A DNA stretch of 33,517 nt from Spongiibacteraceae bacterium UBA5047 (GTDB taxonomy: Bacteria > Pseudomonadota > Gammaproteobacteria > Pseudomonadales > Spongiibacteraceae), in the NCBI GenBank assembly GCA_002415025.1, contig DIBR01000019.1, positions 57,985-91,501 of the forward strand. Reading direction: 5' to 3'. The notes below the pieces were generated by a model. It saw only the letters and a program-made list of their open reading frames with translations, was not told the DNA's origin and did not search any database. Numbering within the stretch: position 1 is the first letter of the stretch; each line of letters opens with the position of its first letter. Below, piece after piece: positions 15,831 through 24,937 of this stretch. A program made the position numbers and the translations under genes.

Positions 15831-16367
15831 TCAGGCCTGGTTCTGGGTAAGCCAGAAATCCAGTGCTGTGTCGTCATGGTCAATATCGTGCTCTTCCAGC
15901 CATTGGGCATAGCGCACCATATTGAAGTCGTAGATTTTGACCCGGCCACCATCGTCGTCGACAAAGTGGCTGCTCACCCAGGCAGAAACACCGGCAGCAA
16001 CTCGCGCCGAGGGCAGGATCGCCCAATCTTCGGGGGAATACATGGCCATATGGCGATCTGACAGAAACCGGGGCAGTATCGATTGACCATACTGGCGGAC
16101 GTCGGACGCGATAGTGCAGGCGATTCGATGCTCGAAACGGCGCATGCGACAGTACCAGTTGTAGGCAGGTCCTTTGCTCAGGGTGCGACTGTAGAGCACT
16201 GACTCCAGTGCCGCCTCGGGAATATCGGCCAGTAGCGCAAAAATGCTGGTTGGCACCCGATAGCGCTTCAGCACCAACCGAAGGTCGCGGCCCGTCACCA
16301 GGGGAGCAATATTGCCGTTTTCGTCGGCAAACAGCTGCGCGGGGGGTAAAAGAGTATCGTTAATCAT
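15831..16367 (-). CDS. Hypothetical protein, possible helix-turn-helix N-terminus
   Basis: A 178-residue soluble protein that I do not recognise. The segment about 27-75, RDLRLVLKRYRVPTSIFALL followed by DIPEAALESVLYSRTLSKGP, has the spacing of an XRE/antitoxin-like helix-turn-helix, but no diagnostic motif confirms this. It is rich in aromatics (NWYCRMRRFEHR) and has an acidic tail (HDIDHDDTALDFW). No signal peptide or membrane segment is present. It is divergent from the second TonB-dependent receptor gene and separate from the response regulator. Codon use looks native. Function unknown; a regulator of the neighbouring receptor is one possibility. Confidence 0.7.
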   Translation of the reverse strand: MINDTLLPPAQLFADENGNIAPLVTGRDLRLVLKRYRVPTSIFALLADIPEAALESVLYSRTLSKGPAYNWYCRMRRFEHRIACTIASDVRQYGQSILPRFLSDRHMAMYSPEDWAILPSARVAAGVSAWVSSHFVDDDGGRVKIYDFNMVRYAQWLEEHDIDHDDTALDFWLTQNQA

Positions 16368-16466
16368 ACTAACGGAGTGCCTCTGGACTGCTGCAGCCTT
16401 GGCGGCCGCTTAATAAATGTTCAAACTGTGTGAATATTAATCGATTTGCTCCCCTCTGATCTATGG

Positions 16467-16496
16467 CATTTTGGCCCAGATACTTGTCATTTTGGG
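16467..16496 (+). promoter_or_regulatory. Direct repeats upstream of the second TonB-dependent receptor gene
   Basis: CATTTTGG occurs at 16467-16474 and again at 16488-16495, 21 bp apart, two helical turns. They lie in the 293-bp divergent spacer and could bind an activator dimer. A small hairpin, CTGGAG/CTCCAG at 16543-16560, follows in the leader. Confidence 0.35.
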
Positions 16497-16660
16497 TCAA
16501 TGAAATACACATAGGTCATAAAAAACAATAAGATAGCTCCTCCTGGAGTCAAGGCTCCAGTGCATGTGCTGGCGCTCCCGTGCTTATGTACGGCACGATA
16601 GTGGAGTTGGCGCCAAAAAGCGGCATAATGTGTTCACCAATAACAATTAACGGATTCGTC

Positions 16661-19195
16661 ATGCCGCCTCGTAAGCTCACGTCCTTAGCTTTTGCTCTTG
16701 TTTTGTCATTGATTTACACCGCTTTGCTGGGGCTGGGAAGTGCTCCCGTTCAGGCCGAGGCCGGCGCTCGCGGTGTACTGGAAGAGGTTGTTGTGACGGC
16801 AAGGCGACGAGCTGAAAACTTGCAGGATACGCCCATAGCGGTTTCAGCGCTGGGCTCCGATATGCTCGACAAAATGGGTATCAGCGACATAGAAGATGTA
16901 GAAACGCTGGCGCCCAGCCTTCAATTTTCGCAAACCAACTACAAAGCCCCGGCCATTTTTATTCGCGGGGTTGGTCAGCGTAGTGGTAACCCCGCACTGG
17001 ACCCGGGTGTGGGCATGTACCTCAACGGGGTTTATATACCTCGTTCCGACGCCCAGTTACTCGATGCGGTTGATGTAGAAAATATTCAGGTCTTGCGGGG
17101 GCCGCAGGGCACCCTGTTTGGCAAGAACAATATCGGCGGTGCCATTCTGGTGGATTCCAAAAAGCCGCACTCCGATGGGTTCGAGTTTGCTGCCAAAGTC
17201 ACTGCGGGCAGCCATGGCCGCAAAGACGGGAAGCTCAGCAGCAATATCCCTCTAAGCGATGACCTCGCACTGCGGCTCGCCATCAATGCAAAGCGCAGTG
17301 ATGGCTCGATCGATAACATTACCGCAGATAATGCCCTGTTTGATCAGGATCGCATGGCGTTCTCGGCGCGTGCGCTGTGGTTTCCGACTGAAACGCTGGA
17401 AGTGGATTTATTCGGCTTTGTCAGTCGCATTGACGAGCGCGGCTCTCCTTACAACTGTGCTTTTCAGAATAGTGGCGCGATTCTGACCAAGGGCATTTAT
17501 CGTGACCCCAATGGCAGCAATCTGAAAACGGCTTGCGACAGTAGTACGCAACTTGCCGATCGTTTTGAAGTCAGTCAGAACGATGATGATGCACGCTATG
17601 CCATCGACAACCGCATGGCGGCACTGACGCTGCGTTGGCCGCTGTGGGGCATGGATGTAGAAAGTATTTCAAGTTATGCATTGCAGGACAATATCCGCAT
17701 CAGTGGTGACTCTGACGGTACCGCCATCCACGTTGTGCAGGTGGGGCCGGATGCGGGGCGGCAGGTTTATGCCGGCGGAGGTGAAACGGCGCCTGACGAA
17801 CAGCGCACGCAGTTTACTCAGGAGCTGAAGTTTAATGGCAGCGCCTGGGACGAACGCATTAATTATACCTTCGGTGTGTTCTACTCCAACGAGGTGCTGG
17901 ACAACACTCTTGATGGTACGGATGTAGGTGAGAATGGATTGGTGGCGGTAGGGCCGGATGCGGCGGCGGATGTAGGCGTGCCGTTACCCAATAATTTTGT
18001 GCTGCCCGTGCAGGCCAATGCAATCCAGATTGGTGACTATGAAAACGAAACCCAAGCCGTTTTCGCCCAGGCCAACTGGGATGTTACGGAGTGGCTGCAG
18101 TTTACTTTTGGTATGCGCTATACCGAGGAAGAGCGCAGCAGCAAGCAGATTCAGATTGCTCCTGACTATAACGAGTATGCGAACAGGTTGAATGCCCAGA
18201 TTGGTTCCAATCCGGCCATTCTTTTGCCGGTAGTCCATTATCAGGACGGGATATATTCTCCCGTTCCCTTGCAGCAATATTTCGCCTACCGTGCTCCGCA
18301 AGTACCGCTGGCGGCCGGAGCTCCGGTAGAAGGGGAGACCGAGTTTTCCGAAGTGACCCCCAACCTGACGCTGACCTATCTCGCGCCCGAGGATACGCTT
18401 GAAGCGTTGAACCTCGACAACTTTATAGTGTATGCAACGCTAAGTAAGGGCTTTAAATCCGGCGGCCTCGATCTGCGCAACACGCAAACCGAAGCCAGTA
18501 TTCTTCAGTTTGAGCCTGAGCTGGTAACCAACAAAGAGCTGGGTTTCAAGCTGGATGCGTTTGACAGCCGCTTGCGATTTAACGTCGCTGTATTTCAGAT
18601 GGATTACACCGACCTCCAGGTCGCTCTTTACGAGCGCGGCGCCACGGCAACCGAGGTTATCCAGTTTACCGGCAATGCCGGTGAGGCTGTTGTTGACGGC
18701 TTTGAGCTGGAGCTCACCGCGCTGTTGGGTGATTTCACCATCAACGCCAATGCCGGCTATACCGATGGTGACCTTATTGAGTACAACCTCGGCACCAATA
18801 CCGCTGACGGCTTTGCCATTGTTGACCGCAGTGGTGAGGCCTTTCCCCAGGTGCCGCAAAACGTTCGCGGCATGGTGGTTCGCTATGACTGGTATTCCGA
18901 TCTGGGTGTCATTTCTCCGCAGCTACAGTATTACTATTCCGACGAAATATTTATCGGAACGGATTACCTGAGTGGCGACTATGAAAGCTCTACGGTCGGG
19001 CAATATGAGTTGTTTAATGCCCGAGTGTCATGGGCAATCAACGACCAAATGGGCCTGGCCTTTTACGCGGACAATTTGAAAGACGAACCGTATTTTGTGG
19101 GTGGTATCGCGGTAACCAGTGTTATCGGCGTGGCTAACCGCGTTCCCGGTACACCGCGACAGTTCGGGCTTGAGTTCAGTTATCAGATTCAATAA
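16661..19195 (+). CDS. TonB-dependent outer-membrane receptor
   Basis: An 844-residue receptor from ATG 16661. The signal peptide ends near Ala32 (APVQA), and EEVVVTARR (41-49) is the TonB-box region. The plug carries IFIRGVGQR and VLRGPQGTLFGKNNIGG, and the barrel occupies the rest. I prefer ATG 16661 since it gives a normal signal peptide; in-frame ATGs at 16580 and 16628 would add a non-signal leader. It belongs to the same broad receptor group as the one at 11017 but is clearly a different protein. The M20 peptidase follows 12 bp after its stop, implying an operon and a peptide-like or N-acyl amino acid ligand. Confidence 0.9.
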   Translation: MPPRKLTSLAFALVLSLIYTALLGLGSAPVQAEAGARGVLEEVVVTARRRAENLQDTPIAVSALGSDMLDKMGISDIEDVETLAPSLQFSQTNYKAPAIFIRGVGQRSGNPALDPGVGMYLNGVYIPRSDAQLLDAVDVENIQVLRGPQGTLFGKNNIGGAILVDSKKPHSDGFEFAAKVTAGSHGRKDGKLSSNIPLSDDLALRLAINAKRSDGSIDNITADNALFDQDRMAFSARALWFPTETLEVDLFGFVSRIDERGSPYNCAFQNSGAILTKGIYRDPNGSNLKTACDSSTQLADRFEVSQNDDDARYAIDNRMAALTLRWPLWGMDVESISSYALQDNIRISGDSDGTAIHVVQVGPDAGRQVYAGGGETAPDEQRTQFTQELKFNGSAWDERINYTFGVFYSNEVLDNTLDGTDVGENGLVAVGPDAAADVGVPLPNNFVLPVQANAIQIGDYENETQAVFAQANWDVTEWLQFTFGMRYTEEERSSKQIQIAPDYNEYANRLNAQIGSNPAILLPVVHYQDGIYSPVPLQQYFAYRAPQVPLAAGAPVEGETEFSEVTPNLTLTYLAPEDTLEALNLDNFIVYATLSKGFKSGGLDLRNTQTEASILQFEPELVTNKELGFKLDAFDSRLRFNVAVFQMDYTDLQVALYERGATATEVIQFTGNAGEAVVDGFELELTALLGDFTINANAGYTDGDLIEYNLGTNTADGFAIVDRSGEAFPQVPQNVRGMVVRYDWYSDLGVISPQLQYYYSDEIFIGTDYLSGDYESSTVGQYELFNARVSWAINDQMGLAFYADNLKDEPYFVGGIAVTSVIGVANRVPGTPRQFGLEFSYQIQ

Positions 19196-19207
19196 TACGA
19201 GGTTTCC

Positions 19208-20674
19208 ATGAAGCGCGTTCTACTCGGCGTTGTTGCTGCCACTGTCGTACTGGTGGGGGTGCTGCTCCTGCGTACCTTTCAATTTGGACCGCCGACCGAA
19301 GAGTTGTCGGGAGAGGCGGTCGCGGCGCACTGGGATGAAGAAGAGTTGGCCGCAGGGCTGGCCCGGGCAATCAGTTTTCCGACAGTATCGAGTGCCGGGG
19401 TAGATACCTTTGATTACGCGCCGTTCTACGCCTTCCAAACGTATTTGCAAGGGCGCTTTCCGCTGGTTTTTTCGCGCCTGGCGCTGGAGAAGGTAGGGCC
19501 TGCCAGCCTGTTGTTTCGCTGGCAGGGGCAAGATACCAGCGCTAAGCCGATATTGTTGCTGGCCCATCAGGATGTTGTGCCGGTGATACCCGGCACCGAA
19601 CCGGAATGGACTTACCCGCCTTTCGCGGGCACCGTTGCGGACGGATATATCTGGGGGCGTGGCGCAGTTGATGACAAGGCCAGCGTGCTCGGCATACTGG
19701 AGGCGGTAGAACGTCATTTGCATGAAGGTTTTGTGCCGCCGCGAACGGTGTATCTTGCTTTTGGTCACGACGAAGAAGTCGGTGGCAAGCGCGGCGCCGT
19801 TGCGATCGCTCGTTTGCTGAAAGAGCAGGGTGTGCAGCTCGCGTTTTTGCTGGACGAGGGCGGTGTGATTGCCAAGGGAATGGTCCCCGGCGTTGAACAG
19901 CGGGTAGCATTGATTGGTCCGGGAGAGAAAGGATATGTCAGTCTGAAACTTTCCGCGCGAGGGCTTGGTGGACACTCATCAATGCCGCCCCCCCAGACTG
20001 CTGCCGGAGCGATAGCGCGCGCTGTTCATCGGCTTGAACAAAACCCCTTTCCCGTTGATCTGGCCTATACCGTTGATTTCATGCGTTACCTGGGCGACGC
20101 ACAACCCTTCGCCCAGCGACTTTTGTTTGCCAATGACTGGTTGTTTTCGCCGATTCTGAAAAACGTACTGGCGGCAGACCCCAGCACCAACGCGGGCATT
20201 CGTACAACGACCGCGGTGACGATGTTGTCGGGCAGTGTGCGCGACAACGTTTTGCCGATTACAGCCAGCGCTGTGGTGAACTTCCGGATACTGCCGGGCG
20301 ATACCGTCGCGTCAGTGGTGGAGTACGTTGAATCGGTTATTGACGATCCGGATATTGATGTCAGTTTGTACGATGATTTTGGCAGTAACCCTTCATCGGT
20401 TGCCGACACATCCAGCAAAGGTTTTCAGGTGCTGAGCGAAGTGATACGCCGTGTTAGTCCGCAGACTCTGGTGGCCCCGCGGTTAGTCGTTGCGGCGACG
20501 GACGCCCGGCACTTTAACGAGGTTGCCATCAACAGTTTCAGGTTTGTGGGTATTGAACTTGGTAAGCGGGAGCTGGCCGGTATTCACGGTACCGACGAGC
20601 GGGTATCCGTGGCCAGCTATGCCGAGGCCGTTAAGATTTATTATGCGTTGCTGACTCGCTCCGGCGACTTGTAG
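19208..20674 (+). CDS. Membrane-anchored M20 family peptidase (carboxypeptidase S/PM20D1-like)
   Basis: A 488-residue zinc metallopeptidase with an N-terminal transmembrane anchor (4-21), so the enzyme probably faces the periplasm. Likely metal ligands are His120 (LLLAHQDVVPV), Asp155 (GRGAVDDK), Glu190 (FGHDEEVGG), Asp216 (LLDEGG) and His460 (GIHGTDERV). The lid dimerisation domain starts near LGGHSSMPP. Motifs fit the carboxypeptidase S/PM20D1 branch, which cleaves dipeptides or N-acyl amino acids. It follows the TonB-dependent receptor gene by 12 bp, so the pair may take up and cleave one substrate class. It ends facing the NhaC gene. Confidence 0.88.
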   Translation: MKRVLLGVVAATVVLVGVLLLRTFQFGPPTEELSGEAVAAHWDEEELAAGLARAISFPTVSSAGVDTFDYAPFYAFQTYLQGRFPLVFSRLALEKVGPASLLFRWQGQDTSAKPILLLAHQDVVPVIPGTEPEWTYPPFAGTVADGYIWGRGAVDDKASVLGILEAVERHLHEGFVPPRTVYLAFGHDEEVGGKRGAVAIARLLKEQGVQLAFLLDEGGVIAKGMVPGVEQRVALIGPGEKGYVSLKLSARGLGGHSSMPPPQTAAGAIARAVHRLEQNPFPVDLAYTVDFMRYLGDAQPFAQRLLFANDWLFSPILKNVLAADPSTNAGIRTTTAVTMLSGSVRDNVLPITASAVVNFRILPGDTVASVVEYVESVIDDPDIDVSLYDDFGSNPSSVADTSSKGFQVLSEVIRRVSPQTLVAPRLVVAATDARHFNEVAINSFRFVGIELGKRELAGIHGTDERVSVASYAEAVKIYYALLTRSGDL

Positions 20675-20707
20675 TGCAGCTATTGGCTGTGCTTCGGGCA
20701 GAAGCGT

Positions 20708-22159
20708 TTACCTGGAAACGAGCCTGTCCTGCGAAGTAAGGACTTCATCTATGGCGATATTCAAACGCATGTAAATAACCGTCATCAGCGGGCTGATGAG
20801 GTTGAAAAAGCAAAAAGGCAAATAGCTGAGCGTGCCAATACTCAATACCGTGGCATGGAAAGCTCCGCAGGTATTCCAGGGCACCAGCACCGACGTGACG
20901 GTACCGCTGTCTTCCAGCGTTCGGCTGAGGTTGCGCGGGCCGAGATTGTGCGCCTTGTAGCTGTCGTTATACATTCGCCCGGCGATCAGCAGGGTCAAAT
21001 ATTGCTCCGATGCCGTTAGATTGAGTACCCCGCATGTTGCGCCGGTAGTCGCTACCAGTGAGGTGCGCCCGCGAATCAGCGAGTTGAGCGCAGTAACAAC
21101 GCGCTCAAGACAGCCGCTGGCCTCCATCAGGCCGCCAAAAACCACCGCGCATAAAATCAACCAGATTGTATTGAGCATACCGGCCATGCCCGAGGTTGAT
21201 AGAAGATTATCGGTAAACGGATGCCCGGTGGTGATGGCGGTATCGCCAACGATGGGCGTGAGCGTTCCTTTGTACAAGCCGATCCAGTCGCTGGAGCCGC
21301 CAATTTGCCAAACAAGTTCCGGTTGAAATACCAGTGCACAGGCGCTACCGGCAAAGGTCGCCAGTAACATAAGCGGCAGGGCAGGCATTTTCCTGACAAT
21401 CATCACCACCACCAATACCGGTACCAGAAGCAGCCAGCCCGACACAAATACGCTGGCCTGTATGGCATCAATCATTTCCTCGGCCTGGGCAATCTGGCCG
21501 TCTGCGGTATGTCTCAGGCCCAGAACAATAAACAGTGAGAGTGCGATCAGAAAAGACGGAACGGTGGTGAGTGACAGATAGCGCACGTGGTGGAAAAGAT
21601 CGACTCCGCATACACCGGAAGCAAGATTGGTGGTGTCAGATAACGGGGAGAGCTTGTCGCCAAAATAGGCGCCGGAAATAACAGCGCCCGCAGTAACCGG
21701 CAGGCTCATGCCCAGGCCATCGCCAGTAGCCATCATTGCAACACCAATCGTTGCAGCGGTGGTCCAGGAGCTGCCAATGGCCGTGGAAACTATCGCGCAA
21801 GCCAGTGCTGCACCTGCGTAAAACCAGGCAGGGTCGGCCAGTTTTAATCCGTAAATAATAATCGTCGGCACAATACCGCTAACCATCCAGGTGCTGGCCA
21901 TGGCGCCAATCAGCAAAAGCATCAGAATAGGGGTGATGACAACCTGAATGACGTTGAGCATACCCTCCTGCAGCCGGGGCCAGCGCCGCCCCTGATACAG
22001 GCCAATCAACGCCGCAAGTGCGGCTGCCAGTAGCAGGGCGATCTGGTTGGGTCCTTCAATGGCACTGTCGCCAAACACCGCAACGTTGATGCCCAGAAAG
22101 ACGAGCAGTAGCAGAAGCGGCAGCAGGGCAAGGCCAAGCGACAGTGGTGGTCTTATCAT
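20708..22159 (-). CDS. nhaC: NhaC-family Na+/H+ antiporter
   Basis: An inner-membrane protein of about 483 residues with roughly a dozen hydrophobic segments. Family marks include the conserved IGSSWTTAATIGVAMM and SGAYFGDKLSPLSDTTNLASG regions and the C-terminal TASEQYLTLL, LEDSGTVTSVLVPWNTCGA. It would exchange sodium for protons, or carry an organic acid in exchange, as some NhaC relatives do. I start at ATG 22159 (MIRPPLSLG), which gives the usual family length; the frame is open up to 22411 but that part runs into the divergent gene and looks non-native. RBS is weak. Transcribed alone. Confidence 0.85.
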   Translation of the reverse strand: MIRPPLSLGLALLPLLLLLVFLGINVAVFGDSAIEGPNQIALLLAAALAALIGLYQGRRWPRLQEGMLNVIQVVITPILMLLLIGAMASTWMVSGIVPTIIIYGLKLADPAWFYAGAALACAIVSTAIGSSWTTAATIGVAMMATGDGLGMSLPVTAGAVISGAYFGDKLSPLSDTTNLASGVCGVDLFHHVRYLSLTTVPSFLIALSLFIVLGLRHTADGQIAQAEEMIDAIQASVFVSGWLLLVPVLVVVMIVRKMPALPLMLLATFAGSACALVFQPELVWQIGGSSDWIGLYKGTLTPIVGDTAITTGHPFTDNLLSTSGMAGMLNTIWLILCAVVFGGLMEASGCLERVVTALNSLIRGRTSLVATTGATCGVLNLTASEQYLTLLIAGRMYNDSYKAHNLGPRNLSRTLEDSGTVTSVLVPWNTCGAFHATVLSIGTLSYLPFCFFNLISPLMTVIYMRLNIAIDEVLTSQDRLVSR

Positions 22160-22325
22160 TATCGGCAAGCGCCCATGAGGAGGTAGAGCCCGGAGTATAT
22201 CAGTGGCCGGCGCCTCTGTGCGTTTGCGCATTTTCGCCATAGAGGCCTGCATGGAAGAAAAAATCCGGTGCTCGTAAAGCTGTCCGCGAAACTCTATGAT
22301 GCAAGCCTGCATCCAATAATAAGAA

Positions 22326-23561
22326 ATGGTGGCCATGCACCTGACTTCCCTGCAGTCATACAATATTGAGAAAGCCCTGATCAAGGGGCACAAGATAGAG
22401 GCCGTCCGCATTTACCGGGAGGCAATGAAGTGCGATCTGGCTCAGGCTAAAAACGCCGTCGAAAAAATTTTGGCAGAACTCAAGATCAACAAGCCCTGGT
22501 ATTTCAAAAATCAGGTAACTGAAAGCGTTCAAAATGATAGCGGTATCGACGAGCCGCGCAAGCAATTTTCAGGCATTTCCCTCGGCATTGGTTTGTTTCT
22601 GCTTTTCGACGCACTCGTGGTCGCTGTTATCGCCTATCACTTAACTTCCGGGGATGATGGGCGCAATGAACCGGGCCGGAACGTAACAGAAGTTCAGCGC
22701 GAACGTGCGCTCAGGGAGCGTTCGGAGCAGCGCGCAACAATGGCTCGCCCCGGTTCGATTTCACTGCCGGTATCGATAAGCGAGGAAAAATACACGGCAG
22801 CGGTTCCCGAGGGAAAATCGTTTCGGGCACTGTATGAGGAAAAAATTGGCAGCCAGGCCTATAGTCGGCGCAAAAACGCTGGCGACACCCGGTACGACGA
22901 CAGTCTGCTGGAGCGGCAAATCAAGACGGTACGAAGTCAGCGTTCTGCCAGCCGTGTGGCACCGCCATCAGCACTCATAACCCGTATTGCGCGCGAGTTC
23001 GATCAACCTGAGCTTGATGGTGTGATAGACGGAGATGAATGGGAGGGCGCTACCCGTATCGTCTTGAGCGAAGGGGAGGGTACAACGCTCTATCTTCAGG
23101 TGGTGGGTGACTGGCTCTTTGTAGCGTGTGACACCCCTGCAGAAGTCACTGTCGGCGGCTTTGATCAGCTTCGACTCTACTTTCACGCCGGATTACTGAA
23201 AAAGCTGGTAAATGAACGCATTCATGTTGGACGCAGCGCGGGTGTAACGAGTATTCGGCAAACGCGCTTTCGGTGGCTGGGTGAGCCGCCTGAGCGCGAC
23301 GGCGAACGATGGAAGCAATACCGTATCAATGACTGGGGGTTGTACCAGCAGGCATTCGGCACCTCGTCGATGAGCTCCGGTCATCGCCAGTACGAAGCAG
23401 CCGTTCATCTCGGCGAGGCCGGTTTGCACGCAGGTATCCCCTTTACCTTTTATGTCGAAGTTGAAACCGACCCTCTGCGAAATGAGCAGGATAAATTTGT
23501 AGAGAGACAGTATTTGGGCGCCTATGGCAGCGAACGCTCCCCCGAATGGATGGTGTATTAG
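22326..23561 (+). CDS. Membrane protein with L7/L12-like N-terminus and CBM9/DOMON-like C-terminus
   Basis: A 411-residue protein with an unusual layout. Residues 12-52 (GHKIEAVRIYREAMKCDLAQ, then AKNAVEKILAEL) resemble the helical part of the ribosomal protein L7/L12 C-terminal domain. A single transmembrane helix lies at about 83-106. A charged, probably disordered linker follows (115-215). The C-terminal domain opens with FDQPELDGVIDGDEWEGATR (225-244), like family 9 carbohydrate-binding/DOMON-type sandwiches, and continues with beta-rich sequence. If the positive-inside rule holds, the L7/L12-like part is cytoplasmic and the sandwich periplasmic. A start at ATG 22335 is equally possible. 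Function unknown. Confidence 0.75.
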   Translation: MVAMHLTSLQSYNIEKALIKGHKIEAVRIYREAMKCDLAQAKNAVEKILAELKINKPWYFKNQVTESVQNDSGIDEPRKQFSGISLGIGLFLLFDALVVAVIAYHLTSGDDGRNEPGRNVTEVQRERALRERSEQRATMARPGSISLPVSISEEKYTAAVPEGKSFRALYEEKIGSQAYSRRKNAGDTRYDDSLLERQIKTVRSQRSASRVAPPSALITRIAREFDQPELDGVIDGDEWEGATRIVLSEGEGTTLYLQVVGDWLFVACDTPAEVTVGGFDQLRLYFHAGLLKKLVNERIHVGRSAGVTSIRQTRFRWLGEPPERDGERWKQYRINDWGLYQQAFGTSSMSSGHRQYEAAVHLGEAGLHAGIPFTFYVEVETDPLRNEQDKFVERQYLGAYGSERSPEWMVY

Positions 23562-23623
23562 CGATTGGTCTTGGGTACAAATGCTGCTGTTGCCGGTGAA
23601 GCAGGAAATTAAGGGTACAAGCG

Positions 23624-24376
23624 ATGGACTATATCAGTGTAGAAAAGGCGCGCGAGCTGAAGGAATTGCGGCTGGTTTTGTGTGCAGGTACCCCCGGGGT
23701 TTGGGGTGAGGCGATCAAGGCGCTTTTGGCCTACAAGGGTATTGCGTACACGGCAGTGCTTCAGGAGGTGGGCGGGGAAAACAAGGCGCTGCGAGAATGG
23801 ACGGGACAAACCAGCGCGCCGGTAATAGTGGATGCCGACAATCGGCAGCACATTCTTTGGGAAAGTATGGTTCTGTTGGCGGAGCAGCTTGCGCCAAGCC
23901 CGTCGGCAATACCCGCTTCGCCCGGGCAGAGGGTCCAGCATTTTGGCCTGCTGCGGGAAATAGCCGGCGTTGAGGGGCTGGGGTGGAATCGTCGCCTGCA
24001 ATCAATAGCGCTTTCCGGCGGGCCGTCGGTAAACCCGGTGCTGCAACGGCTCGCCGACAAGTACGGTTACAGTGAAGCGGCGCTGCAGCGCTCGGAGCAG
24101 CGCAGTGTTGACATTTTGCGACTGCTTTCAAGTCAGTTGGAACGTAACGGGCCATACTACTTTGGCGATCAAATCACCGCGCTTGATTTCTATTCGGCAA
24201 TCTTTATCGGTGTGATGATCAAACCCTTGCCGCATGAATTGATTCCGATGCCGGAAGGAATGCGTGCCGGGTTTTCTCACTCCTCGGCCGACATTACAGC
24301 GGCGCTGGATGATCGCTTGCTGGCTCACCGCGACCTGATGTTTGCCAGGCATATAGCAACGCCTCTGGATTTTTAG
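23624..24376 (+). CDS. Glutathione S-transferase family protein
   Basis: A 250-residue GST-like protein. The N-terminal part (14-90) has thioredoxin-fold features (LRLVLCAGTPGVWGEAIKAL, then TSAPVIVDADNR with the cis-Pro and WES). The C-terminal helical domain contains YYFGDQITALDFYSAIF, the N-capping box region of GSTs. The catalytic residue is not obvious. AGG lies upstream of ATG 23624. It follows the L7/L12-like fusion gene by 62 bp on the same strand and may be co-transcribed. Likely a cytoplasmic detoxification or isomerisation enzyme. Confidence 0.8.
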   Translation: MDYISVEKARELKELRLVLCAGTPGVWGEAIKALLAYKGIAYTAVLQEVGGENKALREWTGQTSAPVIVDADNRQHILWESMVLLAEQLAPSPSAIPASPGQRVQHFGLLREIAGVEGLGWNRRLQSIALSGGPSVNPVLQRLADKYGYSEAALQRSEQRSVDILRLLSSQLERNGPYYFGDQITALDFYSAIFIGVMIKPLPHELIPMPEGMRAGFSHSSADITAALDDRLLAHRDLMFARHIATPLDF

Positions 24377-24477
24377 CGCCGCTGTAATTCTGGCCGAGAC
24401 TGGCCGTTCGATTTGTGGGTTGATCAGTGTCATCGAATGCACTCAATCTCGGCCGCCGACACGGAACTGTTGCCGCG

Positions 24478-24696
24478 TTAGCAGTCCGTATCTTTTGCGT
24501 CTACACCAGACTTGGCTTCCTCACATTTATCTTCGACAGTGTTGCCAAAATCTGTCATGGCTTCCTCGGTGTTTTCGGCGGCTTCCTCGAGGCCTCCTTC
24601 ATCACGGTCGCAGCCTGAAAGTGGGATGGCCGCAATGAATAGTGCGGAAAAAATAAGCGGCAGTTTCAGTTTGCTAATGTCTCTCTGTTTTTTCAT
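24478..24696 (-). CDS. Small lipoprotein
   Basis: A 72-residue precursor. A basic N-terminus and hydrophobic core end in the lipobox LSGC, with the lipid-modified Cys at 29. The mature part is only 44 residues, highly acidic and helical (EEAAENTEEAMTDFGNTVED), with two further Cys residues that could pair. GGGAAGAG precedes ATG 24696. It is transcribed alone and faces the GST gene. I do not recognise the family. Confidence 0.75.
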   Translation of the reverse strand: MKKQRDISKLKLPLIFSALFIAAIPLSGCDRDEGGLEEAAENTEEAMTDFGNTVEDKCEEAKSGVDAKDTDC

Positions 24697-24937
24697 CGCT
24701 CTTCCCTGGTTGGTGAATATTGATGGATCGGTTCCTCACAGTGCAGGCGAGTACACGGCCTGTCTTTGGCGAGGTTGCGGCAACGACCTTACGCGTGATT
24801 CACGTTTCCATGTAGTAAATATGCACGTCTGGTCCGTTAGTAGAGAGCTGAGCTTCTCGTACTACGGATAAGGCGACAGACTGACTGTGCGCTGCGCCAC
24901 ATATTGCGAGTTTCTATTTCAGGGAAGTTCGAGCGTG

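Noticed and set aside
22160..22411. N-terminal extension of the NhaC antiporter
   Set aside because: The extra 84 codons lack family similarity, overlap the divergent gene and exceed the usual family length.
24390..24454. GGCCGAGA/TCTCGGCC inverted repeat as a terminator between convergent genes
   Set aside because: The 8-bp arms are 47 bases apart with no T-run, so a terminator is not supported.
24828..24872. Imperfect inverted repeat around GTAGAGAGCTGAGCTTCTC
   Set aside because: The arms need several bulges and there is no T-run or clear context; it is likely chance.
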